Source of the DNA: Scalindua sp964584595
GTDB lineage: Bacteria; Planctomycetota; Brocadiia; Brocadiales; Scalinduaceae
Assembly: GCA_964584595.1 (NCBI GenBank)
Contig: CAZPAM010000005.1
Span: 18,725-82,724 of the forward strand
DNA: 64,000 nt
Reading direction: 5' to 3'
Shown: positions 46,612 through 56,287 of the stretch, piece by piece
How the letters are laid out: every line of letters starts with the position of its first letter
How positions within the stretch are numbered: position 1 is the stretch's first letter
Program-made: the position numbers and the translations under genes
The notes under the pieces: generated by a model
What the model saw: the letters and a program-made list of their open reading frames with translations, nothing else
The model's database searches: none
Told to the model about the DNA's origin: nothing

Positions 46612-46662
46612 GATCCCCGGACAAACAGCGCCCCCTGCCCGCTCGGCAGGCGGGGAGGACCT
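46612..46662. repeat. G+C-rich hairpin repeat upstream of acyP
   Basis: It begins GATCCCCGGACAAACAGCGCC, close to 9698 onward (GATCCTCGGACAAAAAACGCC). It contains the hairpin CCTGCC-CGCTC-GGCAGG flanked by CCC/GGGG and ends GGGGAGGACC, like 9430-9441. This is likely the same dispersed family. Confidence 0.55.
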
Positions 46663-46814
46663 TACACCCTAACTGTACAATATTATGATATTCCTGTTAA
46701 AGGAGTGATTATGGAGATATGATAAATAAAACTCTTTTACGGAGTATTTCTTTTACTTTATGTCATCCGGGCAAAACCCTTAAACATTTCTAAAGAAAAA
46801 TAGTGATTCGAGGC

Positions 46815-47699
46815 TTATTCTGCATAAATATGGTCACTATCTGAAGCAGTAGGAAGTTTATGCATACCCATAAATGTAAACAAAACTATGGGGAAAGCGA
46901 TCAATAGTACTATTGAGAGTAAAATAGGAGCAAAGGTCTTCTTTATCTTAGTCTTGGGTAAAATCATTGGTAAATGTAAATAAGCAAGATAAACAAGCCA
47001 GCTGATCAGTGACCATGTCTCTTTTGGATCCCATCCCCAGTACGTACCCCATGCCCCCTTCGCCCAGATCGAACCCGTAATCAGACCAACAGTTAGAAAT
47101 GGGAATCCTATGGTGACGGAAATATAGGCCAATTTATCAAAGGTTACGTCCTTTTTTAATTGACTGTCAGAACCGGACATAACTATTTCCTGGGCTCTTC
47201 CACGATATATTGCTCTATATATTAAATAAACTATAGCAGCAGTGAATGATATACTCAGGGCAGAATAAGATACGAAATAGTTTATTACGTGCACAACCAG
47301 CCAGTTACTCTGAAGCGCCGGAGGTAATTCTTTTATAGTACTGTCAGTATTCATTGCAGAGTGTATCATCCAGAGAGCCAAAAGAGATTGCAGTGCACCA
47401 ACAATGCCCAGACGAGATTCATGTACACGAGCAATAAATATCGTAACAAGTTCCATAATCAGATACACACCGGCAATAGTAAAGGCAAAGAAGACAAAAG
47501 ATTCGTATTTGTCAGACATCGGAGCATGATTTGCCTCAAACCATCTTGTAATTACCAGTATAGTATTCAATACAAAGGCACTTGAAAATACACCGAATGC
47601 AATCCAACGTAAGGTTTTCGCCCTCCATACTTCTCTGACAATGTAAGCTACAATAGCGGCAATATAGACATAAAAAGTAATATTCAGCGTGAAATCCAT
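46815..47699 (-). CDS. ccsA: Cytochrome c biogenesis protein CcsA (System II)
   Basis: About 294 aa from the ATG at 47699; a GTG three codons earlier is also possible. Around eight membrane helices. The heme-handling WWD-type motif is WGWDPKETWSLISWLVY near 222, with conserved His residues on either side. With ResB it moves heme and attaches it to apocytochromes c, which anammox cells need in large amounts. It lies 85-95 bp downstream of resB. Confidence 0.93.
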   Translation of the reverse strand: MDFTLNITFYVYIAAIVAYIVREVWRAKTLRWIAFGVFSSAFVLNTILVITRWFEANHAPMSDKYESFVFFAFTIAGVYLIMELVTIFIARVHESRLGIVGALQSLLALWMIHSAMNTDSTIKELPPALQSNWLVVHVINYFVSYSALSISFTAAIVYLIYRAIYRGRAQEIVMSGSDSQLKKDVTFDKLAYISVTIGFPFLTVGLITGSIWAKGAWGTYWGWDPKETWSLISWLVYLAYLHLPMILPKTKIKKTFAPILLSIVLLIAFPIVLFTFMGMHKLPTASDSDHIYAE

Positions 47700-47792
47700 G
47701 ACTAACACACCTCTCTTTTGTATTTTGTTAAATGAAAACTATTTATCATAAATTTATAATTTAAATTTGAAATTCTATCCGTATAGTATGTA

Positions 47793-49667
47793 TTACTCAA
47801 TATGCTCAGCTGCAATCTCATCATCTGAATAATAATCTTCCACCTTTTGCCCTTTCTTCAATTTTCGTCTTAAGAACGGCTTTGCATAAAAGATAAAGAC
47901 AACACCTATACACAAAAGAATAAATCCGGAATATACCACTATCAGACCGGGATTTCTGGTTACCTGAAGCCCGGTGTACCTCTCACCTTCAGGGTCGTAG
48001 CTTGACTGGTAAAACACATACCCTTTATACTTCAAAGGGTCATTAACTTCAATAATTTTTGTCATCACAGTTTTTCCGCCTTCCACAACCCTCAGTATAC
48101 TTTTATAATCTTTGATTGCCATACCGGCCTGTTCGTATAAAAGCGCAAAGTTCTTATCAGGATACCATTTCGGGGGATTATTTGCGAGCATCCAATCAGA
48201 CACTGTACCTCTGGGGCCTTCTATTTCAACAAATATTGCAGGAGTACCTATATGTTCACCGGGCCCATGATTATGACCCTCATGACCACCAGTCCTCTCA
48301 ACAACCTCTTTTTTTATGCTATGCGAAGGGAAATATTTAAGTATTCTCATTTGCAGCCCTGTCTCTTCAATATCATATCTCTTCTCAACTTCCCAATCTG
48401 TAATACTGACCAGCTGACCATTACTTAAATATGAAAGTGTCTGTTTTCCATCTTTATTCTGGACTATTCTTAAACTATTAGCAGTCTGAGAAAAATTGTC
48501 CGGAACATAGCACGTCAGCTTAACATCCTTGTATTTTGCCTGGTGGGCTTTATCCCAATAATCAGGGTACTTTGAGAATGTCCAGCGGGTTTCTTTACCC
48601 TGTGGGCCGTTAACCTCAACTCTTATAGCCGGATTGTCTGAAGATTGCTCTTTTAATGGTACATCTCTTTTAGCGTAATCAAGCGCCAATTGCTTAATCT
48701 CAACCACGTATCCAGTACCGTCAATAGAGATGCTTTTACCCACTTCAACCGGCACACTTCTGGAAATATTCTTTCCTTCTATAATAATATCCAGCGTTGG
48801 TTTTGCGATCACCCCTGCAGCTTTAGCAAGCTTCTCATAAGCCGCATCATTATCAGCCCACAGATACTCAATCTTTAAATCACGTTTAGGATCATTGTAC
48901 CAGTTACGGTCTTTTGCAAGAAGCCAACCTTCAGCGGTAACATGGTTAGATTCCAGCATTTGAACATATATACCAGGATTATTTGGCTCATTAGACGTAT
49001 TGATTGGTTCCGCTCGGAATTCTGCATCCGGATAATAATCTTTAACAGTAACCGCATAGTTGGAGCCCGGAATTTTAATCTTGTTACCTACTTTTGGAGG
49101 AATAAATTTTTCCAGTTCTTTATTCTTTACAAAAGTAAGTAACTTGTAGTTCGGCGGATGTCTTTCTATCATAAAGTCGTCACAATATACCTTGAAACCT
49201 AACGGGATCTTCTTGTAATCAGCACGATTCAGGTAATAATCTACCGACTTTCCCTCATAAACATTCACACCACCCTTTTCTCCCAGCATCATATCGATAA
49301 CACAACCAATCAGTATCATGATTATGCTGATATGTGTAACCAGGAAGCCGATCTGGAGGACTGTATTACGCCACCTCTTTACTGTACAGCAACCCAGATT
49401 TACACACAACAATACCAGAAGAAAAGAAAACCAGTAGGAATGAAATATATCTGTGAGTTGAATTGCTGAAAGAAACGATGCAAAGCCTTCACCGTACCTG
49501 TTCACATAATCTTCAGGAGGCCGCATCTGAAGAATTAACGTGCCCAAGATACATGCAACCGCCAGAATGATTATAATGATTACGGCAAGCTTAACAGAAC
49601 ATAAAAACTGCCAAGCCTTACTATCATTTTTTGCCTTTTTGTCTTGTGAATTTGCTGCCTTTGTCAT
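47793..49667 (-). CDS. resB: ResB-like cytochrome c biogenesis protein (System II)
   Basis: 624 aa. Membrane helices near 27-48, 75-92, 103-125 and 580-602 enclose a large periplasmic-side domain. This fits the ResB/Ccs1 partner of CcsA. A His-rich segment GGHEGHNHGPGEH near 465 is unusual and could bind metal or heme. The C-terminus is acidic and cytoplasmic. Same strand and order as ccsA. Confidence 0.9.
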   Translation of the reverse strand: MTKAANSQDKKAKNDSKAWQFLCSVKLAVIIIIILAVACILGTLILQMRPPEDYVNRYGEGFASFLSAIQLTDIFHSYWFSFLLVLLCVNLGCCTVKRWRNTVLQIGFLVTHISIIMILIGCVIDMMLGEKGGVNVYEGKSVDYYLNRADYKKIPLGFKVYCDDFMIERHPPNYKLLTFVKNKELEKFIPPKVGNKIKIPGSNYAVTVKDYYPDAEFRAEPINTSNEPNNPGIYVQMLESNHVTAEGWLLAKDRNWYNDPKRDLKIEYLWADNDAAYEKLAKAAGVIAKPTLDIIIEGKNISRSVPVEVGKSISIDGTGYVVEIKQLALDYAKRDVPLKEQSSDNPAIRVEVNGPQGKETRWTFSKYPDYWDKAHQAKYKDVKLTCYVPDNFSQTANSLRIVQNKDGKQTLSYLSNGQLVSITDWEVEKRYDIEETGLQMRILKYFPSHSIKKEVVERTGGHEGHNHGPGEHIGTPAIFVEIEGPRGTVSDWMLANNPPKWYPDKNFALLYEQAGMAIKDYKSILRVVEGGKTVMTKIIEVNDPLKYKGYVFYQSSYDPEGERYTGLQVTRNPGLIVVYSGFILLCIGVVFIFYAKPFLRRKLKKGQKVEDYYSDDEIAAEHIE

Positions 49668-49788
49668 ACTGCCTTACTGTAATATCTTCTTTTTTATTCA
49701 AGCACATCTTCCACTACTTATAGCAGCAAGGCTTTTAAGTTTTGTAAGAAGTGTTTTAAACTCAAATTAATTAGTTAAAAATGCTATG

Positions 49789-50478
49789 CTATTCACTACC
49801 TGTCTTAGCTGCAGGAGGCAAGATGAGAAATTCAACTCTTCTATTCTTCCCCTTACCCTTTTTGTTAGCATTGGAGGCAATTGGCCTGTTTGGGCCGTAG
49901 CCTGCTATATGTATCCTTTTCTCATCTATTTTTTCTTTACTAACAAGATATTGCAAAACACTCAACGCTCTTCCTGCCGATAGATGATGATTCGAATCCC
50001 ACAAATATTTTGATTTAACTATGGGATCAGTATCTGTATGGCCATCAATCCTTACCAAAGCATCAGGTCTTTCATTTAGGTGCGCGGCAATCTTTTTTAG
50101 AGCAGCCTCGCCTTTCGACTTTAATTTGGCCAGACCTGAACTAAATAAAATTGTCTCTGGAAGTTGAATCACGGGACCTTCTATTGTATCCCTGACTACA
50201 GCACCACCACCAATAGATTTTGCAAGGTTCTCTAAATCAGCACGAAGCCTTCTCTTTACTTCCTCATCAGATTGTGCACGTTCTTCATATGCCCTGTTTA
50301 TTTTATTAGCGGAACCAATTTCAGTCCTTAACTTATCAAGCTCAGACATTTGATCACGAATAGTAATTGCCTGACGATTATTAAGCTTCCTTAGTTCGCT
50401 CACTTCAGCACATCCCTGTACTAAAAAGACCGACAAAGCTAAAAACACGAGTCCAAAACGCCTGATAAATATATTCAT
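49789..50478 (-). CDS. OmpA-family outer-membrane lipoprotein
   Basis: 229 aa from the ATG at 50478, chosen because GGGGG lies 8-12 bp upstream and a lipoprotein signal follows (lipobox LVQGC). A helical region spans about 28-85. The OmpA peptidoglycan-binding domain spans about 105-220 (RIDGHTDTDPI, LSAGRALSVLQYL, GYGPNRPIASN). It would anchor the cell envelope to peptidoglycan, which anammox bacteria do have. Confidence 0.9.
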   Translation of the reverse strand: MNIFIRRFGLVFLALSVFLVQGCAEVSELRKLNNRQAITIRDQMSELDKLRTEIGSANKINRAYEERAQSDEEVKRRLRADLENLAKSIGGGAVVRDTIEGPVIQLPETILFSSGLAKLKSKGEAALKKIAAHLNERPDALVRIDGHTDTDPIVKSKYLWDSNHHLSAGRALSVLQYLVSKEKIDEKRIHIAGYGPNRPIASNANKKGKGKNRRVEFLILPPAAKTGSE

Positions 50479-50594
50479 GTTTTGCTTTCCCCCGCTATTT
50501 CTGAAAACCAGTAAGTAAAGATAAATATAATTTAAGTTCTGAATATAACACTTGATAAGACCCTTTGCAAGCAATTTTTGGCTATTCGCATGCC

Positions 50595-50975
50595 TTAATA
50601 CGTCTTCTCCGGATCAAAGACCTTTTCATCAATAATTTCGATATTATCGGTTTTATTGTTGTACTTCCTGTAATAACACGACATATAGCCGGCATGACAG
50701 GCAGCAACATTTTGTTTAACCTTAATAACGAGTGACTTACCCTCACAATCAAAGAAAACCTCTTCAACTGACTGTGTATGACCCGAAGTCTCGCCCTTAA
50801 GCATTAATCTATTCTTTGAGCGTCGAAACACATGTACTTGGCCTGTTTCGATAGTCTTCTCCAGGGCGTCCTGATTCATAAAGCATAGTGTTAAAACCCT
50901 GTTATCTGTCACGTCAACAATAACGGCCGGTATAAGGCCTTTATCGTCAAATTTCACATTAGTTAATAGCTGCAT
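50595..50975 (-). CDS. hisI: Phosphoribosyl-AMP cyclohydrolase HisI
   Basis: 126 aa. It shows the FMNQDALEKTIETG start, the FRRSKNRLMLKGETSGHTQ motif, the metal-binding DCEG and the CHAGYMSCYYR end. It opens the adenine ring in histidine synthesis. It has no HisE domain, so the pyrophosphohydrolase must be encoded elsewhere. It overlaps the end of thiE by 17 bp. Confidence 0.96.
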   Translation of the reverse strand: MQLLTNVKFDDKGLIPAVIVDVTDNRVLTLCFMNQDALEKTIETGQVHVFRRSKNRLMLKGETSGHTQSVEEVFFDCEGKSLVIKVKQNVAACHAGYMSCYYRKYNNKTDNIEIIDEKVFDPEKTY

Positions 50976-51648
50976 CTTCCCTCCCGGTTAATATTTTCTC
51001 TTCTGATTTTGATTCATTTCCTTTTATCTCATTGTATAACCTGCTTGCAGATTGCCTGGGATCTTCAGATTGAAGTATGGCGGATATAACGGCGATACCA
51101 TCAGCACCGCTTTCCAGAACGCTGCTCACGTTGTTTTCGCTAATACCACCTAACGCAACAGCAGGGATATTGATTTGTTCCTTGATCTTTCCTATTTCTT
51201 CTACTCCTAACGGCTCTATATAGTAATCTTTATACGCTGTATCAAATATTGGGCTGATAGTAACGTAATCTGCACCTGAGTTTTCTGCCGCTACTGCTTC
51301 CTGTAGATTATGCGCAGAAAAACCAATCAACTTATCACGTCCTATCATCTTTCGTACTGTTTCTATGTCCATAGACTGCCAGCCGAGATGCACACCGTCT
51401 GCTTCAACGGCAAGCGCTATATCAACTCTGTCATTAATTACCAGGTTCGTACCCTTCTCCCTTGTTATTTCGCGAATATCAGTTGCCAGATTATATAATT
51501 CAACACTGCTCAGGTCTTTTTCCCTCAACTGAACGGTTTCAACTCCCCCATCAATGGCCTGGCTTATAATGTCAACAAGTTTTGCTTCGCAGATGTTCCT
51601 GTTAGTTATCAAAATAAATTCTAATCCCTTGTTTAATCTTATCGCCAT
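50959..51648 (-). CDS. thiE: Thiamine-phosphate synthase ThiE
   Basis: 229 aa, TIM barrel. Motifs are VQLREKDLS near 41, NDRVDIALAVEADGVHLG near 72 and the phosphate-binding ALGGISENN near 168. It couples the thiazole and pyrimidine parts of thiamine. The C-terminus, about 20 residues longer than usual, overlaps hisI. It lies 2 bp after purB. No TPP riboswitch is seen. Confidence 0.94.
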   Translation of the reverse strand: MAIRLNKGLEFILITNRNICEAKLVDIISQAIDGGVETVQLREKDLSSVELYNLATDIREITREKGTNLVINDRVDIALAVEADGVHLGWQSMDIETVRKMIGRDKLIGFSAHNLQEAVAAENSGADYVTISPIFDTAYKDYYIEPLGVEEIGKIKEQINIPAVALGGISENNVSSVLESGADGIAVISAILQSEDPRQSASRLYNEIKGNESKSEEKILTGREDAAIN

Positions 51649-51650
51649 TC

Positions 51651-53111
51651 TTATACCTTGAATTCAATCTTTACGCCGAGTAGTTTCTTGAACCTTCGAA
51701 GTAGAGGTTTAGCAACTTCTGCGTTATACTCAGTCACCTGTTTGGGTGCCCTGCCAATAAAATTCTTTGGATTTAAGATATCAGCCAACTTGTCTTTAAT
51801 CGCTGCAAAATCTTCATCTCTTTTGATTCTCTCCATAAAATCATTTTCCGCACCTTTTTCTTTGACAAGTGTAGTTGTCTCCATTGAATATTTACGTATT
51901 TTTTCATGTAGTTTCTGCCGGTTTCCACCTGCCTTAACGGCCTCCATCAATATACTTTCCGAGGCTAAAAAGGGTAATTCCTCGTTAACACGCCTCCCAA
52001 CCACCTTTGGGTAAACAGTTAAGCCTCTGACAACACCAAGAACAATATCCAGCATTGCATCAGTCGCAATAAACATTTCCGGCAATACAAGCCGTCTATT
52101 TGCAGAATCATCAAGTGTTCTCTCAAACCACTGAGCCCCACTCGTAAGGTCTGTATTCACACTGTCACAAATTATGTACCTGGCTAAGGCGGTTACCCTT
52201 TCACATCGCATAGGGTTTCGTTTATACGGCATGGCGGAAGAACCTATCTGCTTTTTACCAAACGGTTCTTCAATTTCTTTCAAATTATGCAGAAGCCTGA
52301 GATCATTTGCAAACTTGTGTGCAGATTGAGCAATACCCGATAAAACATCTGAAATCTGACTGTCAATCTTTCTGGTATATACCTGGCCGGCGACAGGAAG
52401 AATTTTATCAAATCCCATTTTTTTTGACACCTGCTGATCAAGCTGCTTTACCTTTTTTTCATCTCTATTGAATAGAGCCATAAAGCTATTCTGTGTGCCA
52501 ATAGTACCCTTAGCACCTCTGAACCTTAAATTATCTATCCTGTTTTCCAGATCTTCTATATCAAGAATAAAGTCCTGCATCCACAGACATGCCCTTTTTC
52601 CAACAGTCGTAAGCTGAGCCGGCTGATAATGTGTGTATCCCAGGGTAATCAAGTTTTTGTTTTTGCTGGCAAAGACGACCAGTGCATCGATGACATTAAC
52701 AAGTTTTTTCAACAGGATATTCATGCCATTTTTCATGAGAATCAAATCCGCATTATCCTGTACAAATGCACTTGTTGCACCCAAATGAATTATCGAACTT
52801 GCGGAAGGACATTGATCACCAAAAGCATGAACATGTGCCATTACATCATGTTTCACCCTGATTTCATGTTTCCTTGCCGCATCAAAATTTATCTTGTCCC
52901 GGAATTTTTTCATTTCATCAATCTGCTTCCGTGAAATTGCTTTAATTCCAAGAGCTTTTTCTGTTTCTGCCAACGCAATCCAGAGTTCTCTCCATGTGCT
53001 ATATTTCAATTGATCTGAGAAATTATAGCTCATCTCTTCACTGGCATATCTCTCTGCCAACGGACTCTGGTATTTAGCATATTTACTATTTATTTTCTTT
53101 CTCTTCTTCAT
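51651..53111 (-). CDS. purB: Adenylosuccinate lyase, eukaryote-like form
   Basis: 486 aa, fumarase/lyase superfamily. The signature SSAMPYKRNPMRCERV is near 290. Both length and N-terminus (YQSPLAERYASEEM, STWRELWIALAETE) resemble the animal type rather than the common 430-aa bacterial form. It acts in purine synthesis. The gene overlaps the end of pyrE by 4 bp. Confidence 0.94.
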   Translation of the reverse strand: MKKRKKINSKYAKYQSPLAERYASEEMSYNFSDQLKYSTWRELWIALAETEKALGIKAISRKQIDEMKKFRDKINFDAARKHEIRVKHDVMAHVHAFGDQCPSASSIIHLGATSAFVQDNADLILMKNGMNILLKKLVNVIDALVVFASKNKNLITLGYTHYQPAQLTTVGKRACLWMQDFILDIEDLENRIDNLRFRGAKGTIGTQNSFMALFNRDEKKVKQLDQQVSKKMGFDKILPVAGQVYTRKIDSQISDVLSGIAQSAHKFANDLRLLHNLKEIEEPFGKKQIGSSAMPYKRNPMRCERVTALARYIICDSVNTDLTSGAQWFERTLDDSANRRLVLPEMFIATDAMLDIVLGVVRGLTVYPKVVGRRVNEELPFLASESILMEAVKAGGNRQKLHEKIRKYSMETTTLVKEKGAENDFMERIKRDEDFAAIKDKLADILNPKNFIGRAPKQVTEYNAEVAKPLLRRFKKLLGVKIEFKV

Positions 53112-53638
53112 CCCACGCCTAATCCTGACTTTGTAAACAACGCCTCAAATCTATAACCTTTACTCTCAATCCCCTCTCTTGCACCCTCTTCCCTATCAAC
53201 TACATAAAGAATACTCGATACTTTAGCTCCTGCTTGCTCGACGGCCTCTGCCGCTAATAGTGCTTGGCTACCGGTGGTTGCAATGTCCTCAACAATAACA
53301 ACACTGTCTTCAGTAATCAGGTCTCCTTCTATTGGACGATCAATACCATACCCTTTCTTACCTTTTCTTACAATAACGAAAGGGAGGCCTGTCTTGAGAG
53401 AGAGTGCAGTTGCAAGAGGTACACCACCCAATTCCATCCCGGCTATTCTCGAAACATCACTATTCAGCATCTTCCCCATGCCTTCTGCAATAGCATCCAA
53501 CAGTTTTGGTCGGGTTTCAAATGCATATTTATCGAATATATATGTACTACTCCTGCCGGAGCTTAATGTAAACTCTCCCTCTTTATATGATGTCTCAATT
53601 ATTTCCCTGCCCAATTGTTTTAAGTCCATAACGTACAA
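53108..53638 (-). CDS. pyrE: Orotate phosphoribosyltransferase
   Basis: 176 aa. The PRPP-binding motif VVIVEDIATTGSQALLAAE is near 112, with the FVIVRKGKKGYG loop before it. It makes OMP in pyrimidine synthesis. It is the first gene of pyrE-purB-thiE-hisI, which starts right after the groEL terminator. Confidence 0.94.
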   Translation of the reverse strand: MYVMDLKQLGREIIETSYKEGEFTLSSGRSSTYIFDKYAFETRPKLLDAIAEGMGKMLNSDVSRIAGMELGGVPLATALSLKTGLPFVIVRKGKKGYGIDRPIEGDLITEDSVVIVEDIATTGSQALLAAEAVEQAGAKVSSILYVVDREEGAREGIESKGYRFEALFTKSGLGVG

Positions 53639-53661
53639 AATTTAATGTAAGCTGGAATAAA

Positions 53662-53691
53662 AAAAGCCATCTTCTTGCAAAGATGGCTTTT
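53662..53691 (-). terminator. Intrinsic terminator after groEL
   Basis: A perfect 12-bp stem AAAAGCCATCTT / AAGATGGCTTTT with a 6-nt loop, 45 bp after the groEL stop and before pyrE on the same strand. Confidence 0.92.
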
Positions 53692-53735
53692 ATAATATAA
53701 AATTTCTTACATTAATTCAACGTCTACTTCTTTTT

Positions 53736-55334
53736 TTATTTCTTTTCCTCTTCTTCCGGAGCATCGCTAACAATAGCATTTGTAGTCAGTAATAACCCAG
53801 CAATACTTGCTGCATTTTGAAGTGCCGATCTTGTAACCTTTGTCGGATCTATCACACCTGCCGTAACCAGATCTGTATACTTCTCGTTGGCTACATCAAA
53901 ACCAGAGTTACCTTCTAATTCCTTTACCTTTTGAACAACTAAAATCCCGTTAAGGCCGGCATTATCCGCAATTTGCCTGAGCGGTACTTCCAGGGATTTT
54001 CGTATGATGTTTAATCCAACCTTTTCATCTTCATCAAGCTCTGCCTCTAGCTTTTTTAAGGCCTTTTCTGCCCTTATAAGTGCTACTCCTCCTCCCGGCA
54101 GGATCCCTTCTTCAACAGCAGCTTTAGTAGCATGCATCGCATCCTCTAATCGCGCCTTCTTCTCCTTCATCTCTGCCTCTGTTGCAGCACCAACATTTAT
54201 CTTCGCGATTCCACCAGCAAATTTTGCCAGTCTTCCCTGTAATTTCTCTATATCATAATCTGAAGTTGAATTCTCAATCTCATTTCTTATCTGTTCGACA
54301 CGGCCCTGAATTTCCTTTCTTGAGCCACTACCTTCTATTATCATTGTGGAGTCTTTGTCTATAACAACCTTTTTAGCTCCGCCCAGATCAGACAGCTTAA
54401 GAGTATCCAATCCCATCCCCAAATCTTCAAATATTGCATTAGCACCCGTTAACGAAGCAATGTCTTCAAGCACAGCCTTTCGCTTGTCTCCAAATTCAGG
54501 TGCTTTCACTACCACACACTTCAATGTTCCCCGCATCTTATTGACCACTAGAGTCGTAAGGGCGTCACCATCCATGTCGTCAGCAATTATCAATAACGGT
54601 TTTCCTGATTGAGACACCTTTTCCACTATAGGCAAAAGATCCTTTATAGCAGATATCTTTTTCTCATGTACAAGAATATACGGATCATCGTAAACAACCT
54701 CCAACTTCTCCGTATCTGTAATAAAATAAGGCGATAGATATCCCTTCTCAAATTGCATTCCTTCAACTAATTCTACCGATGTATCAAGTCCCTTACCTTC
54801 CTCAACAGCTATTACACCATCCCTGCCAGCTTGTTCCATGGCATCAGATATCTGTTTTCCAATCTCCGGATCATTATTTGCCGCAATAGTGCCTACCTGT
54901 TCTATTTCTTTCTTTCCTGAAACGCCGATACTCATACTAACAAGCTCATTTGTAACAGCATTAACCGCCCTCTCGATTCCACGTTTGATTCCCAGCGGAT
55001 TCGACCCTGCCACAAGGCACTTTAATCCTTCTGTATATATAGCTTCAGACAATACAGTTGCAGTTGTAGTACCGTCACCTGCAACGTCACTTGTTTTAGA
55101 CGCAACTTCTTTTACCAGCTGTGCGCCAATATTCTCATATGTATCTTCAAACTCCAGTTCATTCGCAACGGTTACACCATCTTTTGTTATTGTTGGAGAG
55201 CCAAAACTTTTTTCAATTATGACGTTCCTTCCTTTAGGCCCCATTGTTATCTTGACTGCCCCAGCCAATTTATTTATCCCGCTCTTTATGGCCATACCTG
55301 CATCATGACCACACAGTACCTTTTTACCAGCCAT
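53736..55334 (-). CDS. groEL: Chaperonin GroEL
   Basis: 532 aa, full-length 60-kDa chaperonin. ATP-site motifs are GPKGRNV near 32 and GDGTTTATVL near 86, and GGGVALIRAEKAL lies in the C-terminal equatorial part. The tail ends APEEEEKK instead of the GGM repeats common elsewhere. It lies 13 bp after groES. Confidence 0.97.
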   Translation of the reverse strand: MAGKKVLCGHDAGMAIKSGINKLAGAVKITMGPKGRNVIIEKSFGSPTITKDGVTVANELEFEDTYENIGAQLVKEVASKTSDVAGDGTTTATVLSEAIYTEGLKCLVAGSNPLGIKRGIERAVNAVTNELVSMSIGVSGKKEIEQVGTIAANNDPEIGKQISDAMEQAGRDGVIAVEEGKGLDTSVELVEGMQFEKGYLSPYFITDTEKLEVVYDDPYILVHEKKISAIKDLLPIVEKVSQSGKPLLIIADDMDGDALTTLVVNKMRGTLKCVVVKAPEFGDKRKAVLEDIASLTGANAIFEDLGMGLDTLKLSDLGGAKKVVIDKDSTMIIEGSGSRKEIQGRVEQIRNEIENSTSDYDIEKLQGRLAKFAGGIAKINVGAATEAEMKEKKARLEDAMHATKAAVEEGILPGGGVALIRAEKALKKLEAELDEDEKVGLNIIRKSLEVPLRQIADNAGLNGILVVQKVKELEGNSGFDVANEKYTDLVTAGVIDPTKVTRSALQNAASIAGLLLTTNAIVSDAPEEEEKK

Positions 55335-55347
55335 TCTGTTCTCCTAA

Positions 55348-55635
55348 TTATTCAATTATAGCAAGAATATCATCCTCAGACATTAACAGGTATTCTTCAC
55401 CATCAATATCAATCTCAGTTCCCGCATAAGATGTAAAGACTACTTTGTCCCCCTTTTTGACCTGAAACTTTGCTCTTTGACCGCTGTCCAGCAACTTACC
55501 ATCACCCAATGCAATAATCTTTCCCTCTTTTGGCTTTTCTTTGGCTGCATCCGGCAACAGGATTCCTCCGGCAGTCTTTTCTTCCGCTTCAAATCTCTTT
55601 ACCAAAATCTTTTCACCTAACGGTTTTGTCTTCAT
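55348..55635 (-). CDS. groES: Co-chaperonin GroES
   Basis: 95 aa. The mobile loop is EEKTAGGILLPDAAKEKP at 17-34, and the roof segment and C-terminal EDDILAIIE are typical. It caps GroEL. No CIRCE repeat is visible upstream, so HrcA control is not supported here. Confidence 0.96.
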   Translation of the reverse strand: MKTKPLGEKILVKRFEAEEKTAGGILLPDAAKEKPKEGKIIALGDGKLLDSGQRAKFQVKKGDKVVFTSYAGTEIDIDGEEYLLMSEDDILAIIE

Positions 55636-55681
55636 GGTTTATCATCCTTTCTATGAATTGATTAACTCAATAATTTAGAAT

Positions 55682-56086
55682 TTATTTCCAATAATACTTT
55701 TCAAGTGAATGTTCTACAGCATATTTAATAATCTCTTTGTTTATGGGCTTAGAAATTAAAGTATAAGCATTTGCCTCAATTGCCTCAAACTTCAGAGACT
55801 TGGAGGTATCAGCTGATACAAAAATACACGGAATTTGTATCTTCTTTTCTTCTTTGATGAATTCAAATGTTTCGAAACCACTGAAATCCGGCATATGTAC
55901 ATCCAAAATCAGTAAATGTAATAATTCATGCTTCGCAATTTCAACAGCCTCTCTCCCACAACTCGCCAGGTATGTCGTATAGCCTTCAGGTTCAAATATT
56001 TCATTCAAGCCAAATCGACAATCATCGTCATCATCGGTTATTAAGATTTTGTAATTAACCTTATCACGTTTCAATAGTGTCATCAT
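55682..56086 (-). CDS. Single-domain response regulator
   Basis: 134 aa with one receiver: acid pair in ITDDDDD, phospho-Asp in LLILDVHMPDFSG near 67, and K in ISKPIN near 117. No output domain. It stands alone downstream of no kinase, so it may act in protein-protein signalling. Its stop lies 46 bp upstream of the groES ATG on the same strand. Confidence 0.9.
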   Translation of the reverse strand: MMTLLKRDKVNYKILITDDDDDCRFGLNEIFEPEGYTTYLASCGREAVEIAKHELLHLLILDVHMPDFSGFETFEFIKEEKKIQIPCIFVSADTSKSLKFEAIEANAYTLISKPINKEIIKYAVEHSLEKYYWK

Positions 56087-56287
56087 AATTACTTCTCCAC
56101 AGGTAAAAATTAAGTCGTATTCAATTGCAAAACAAATGCCAACTTATTTTATAAGATAAGGTACAATTTAAATTTACGTAAGCAATATATAAGAAAAAAC
56201 TTACGAGAAATACAGTAGGAACGGTACCTCTGCCACATTGGCACACAAATTCATGATCCACTTTTTTTGCTGCCATTATGGCATTTG

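Noticed and set aside
55636..55681. Possible CIRCE element before groES
   Set aside because: No TTAGCACTC-type inverted repeat is present.
56238..56254. TTGGCAC-like sigma-54 box on the plus strand
   Set aside because: The -12 GC is missing and no plus-strand gene follows.
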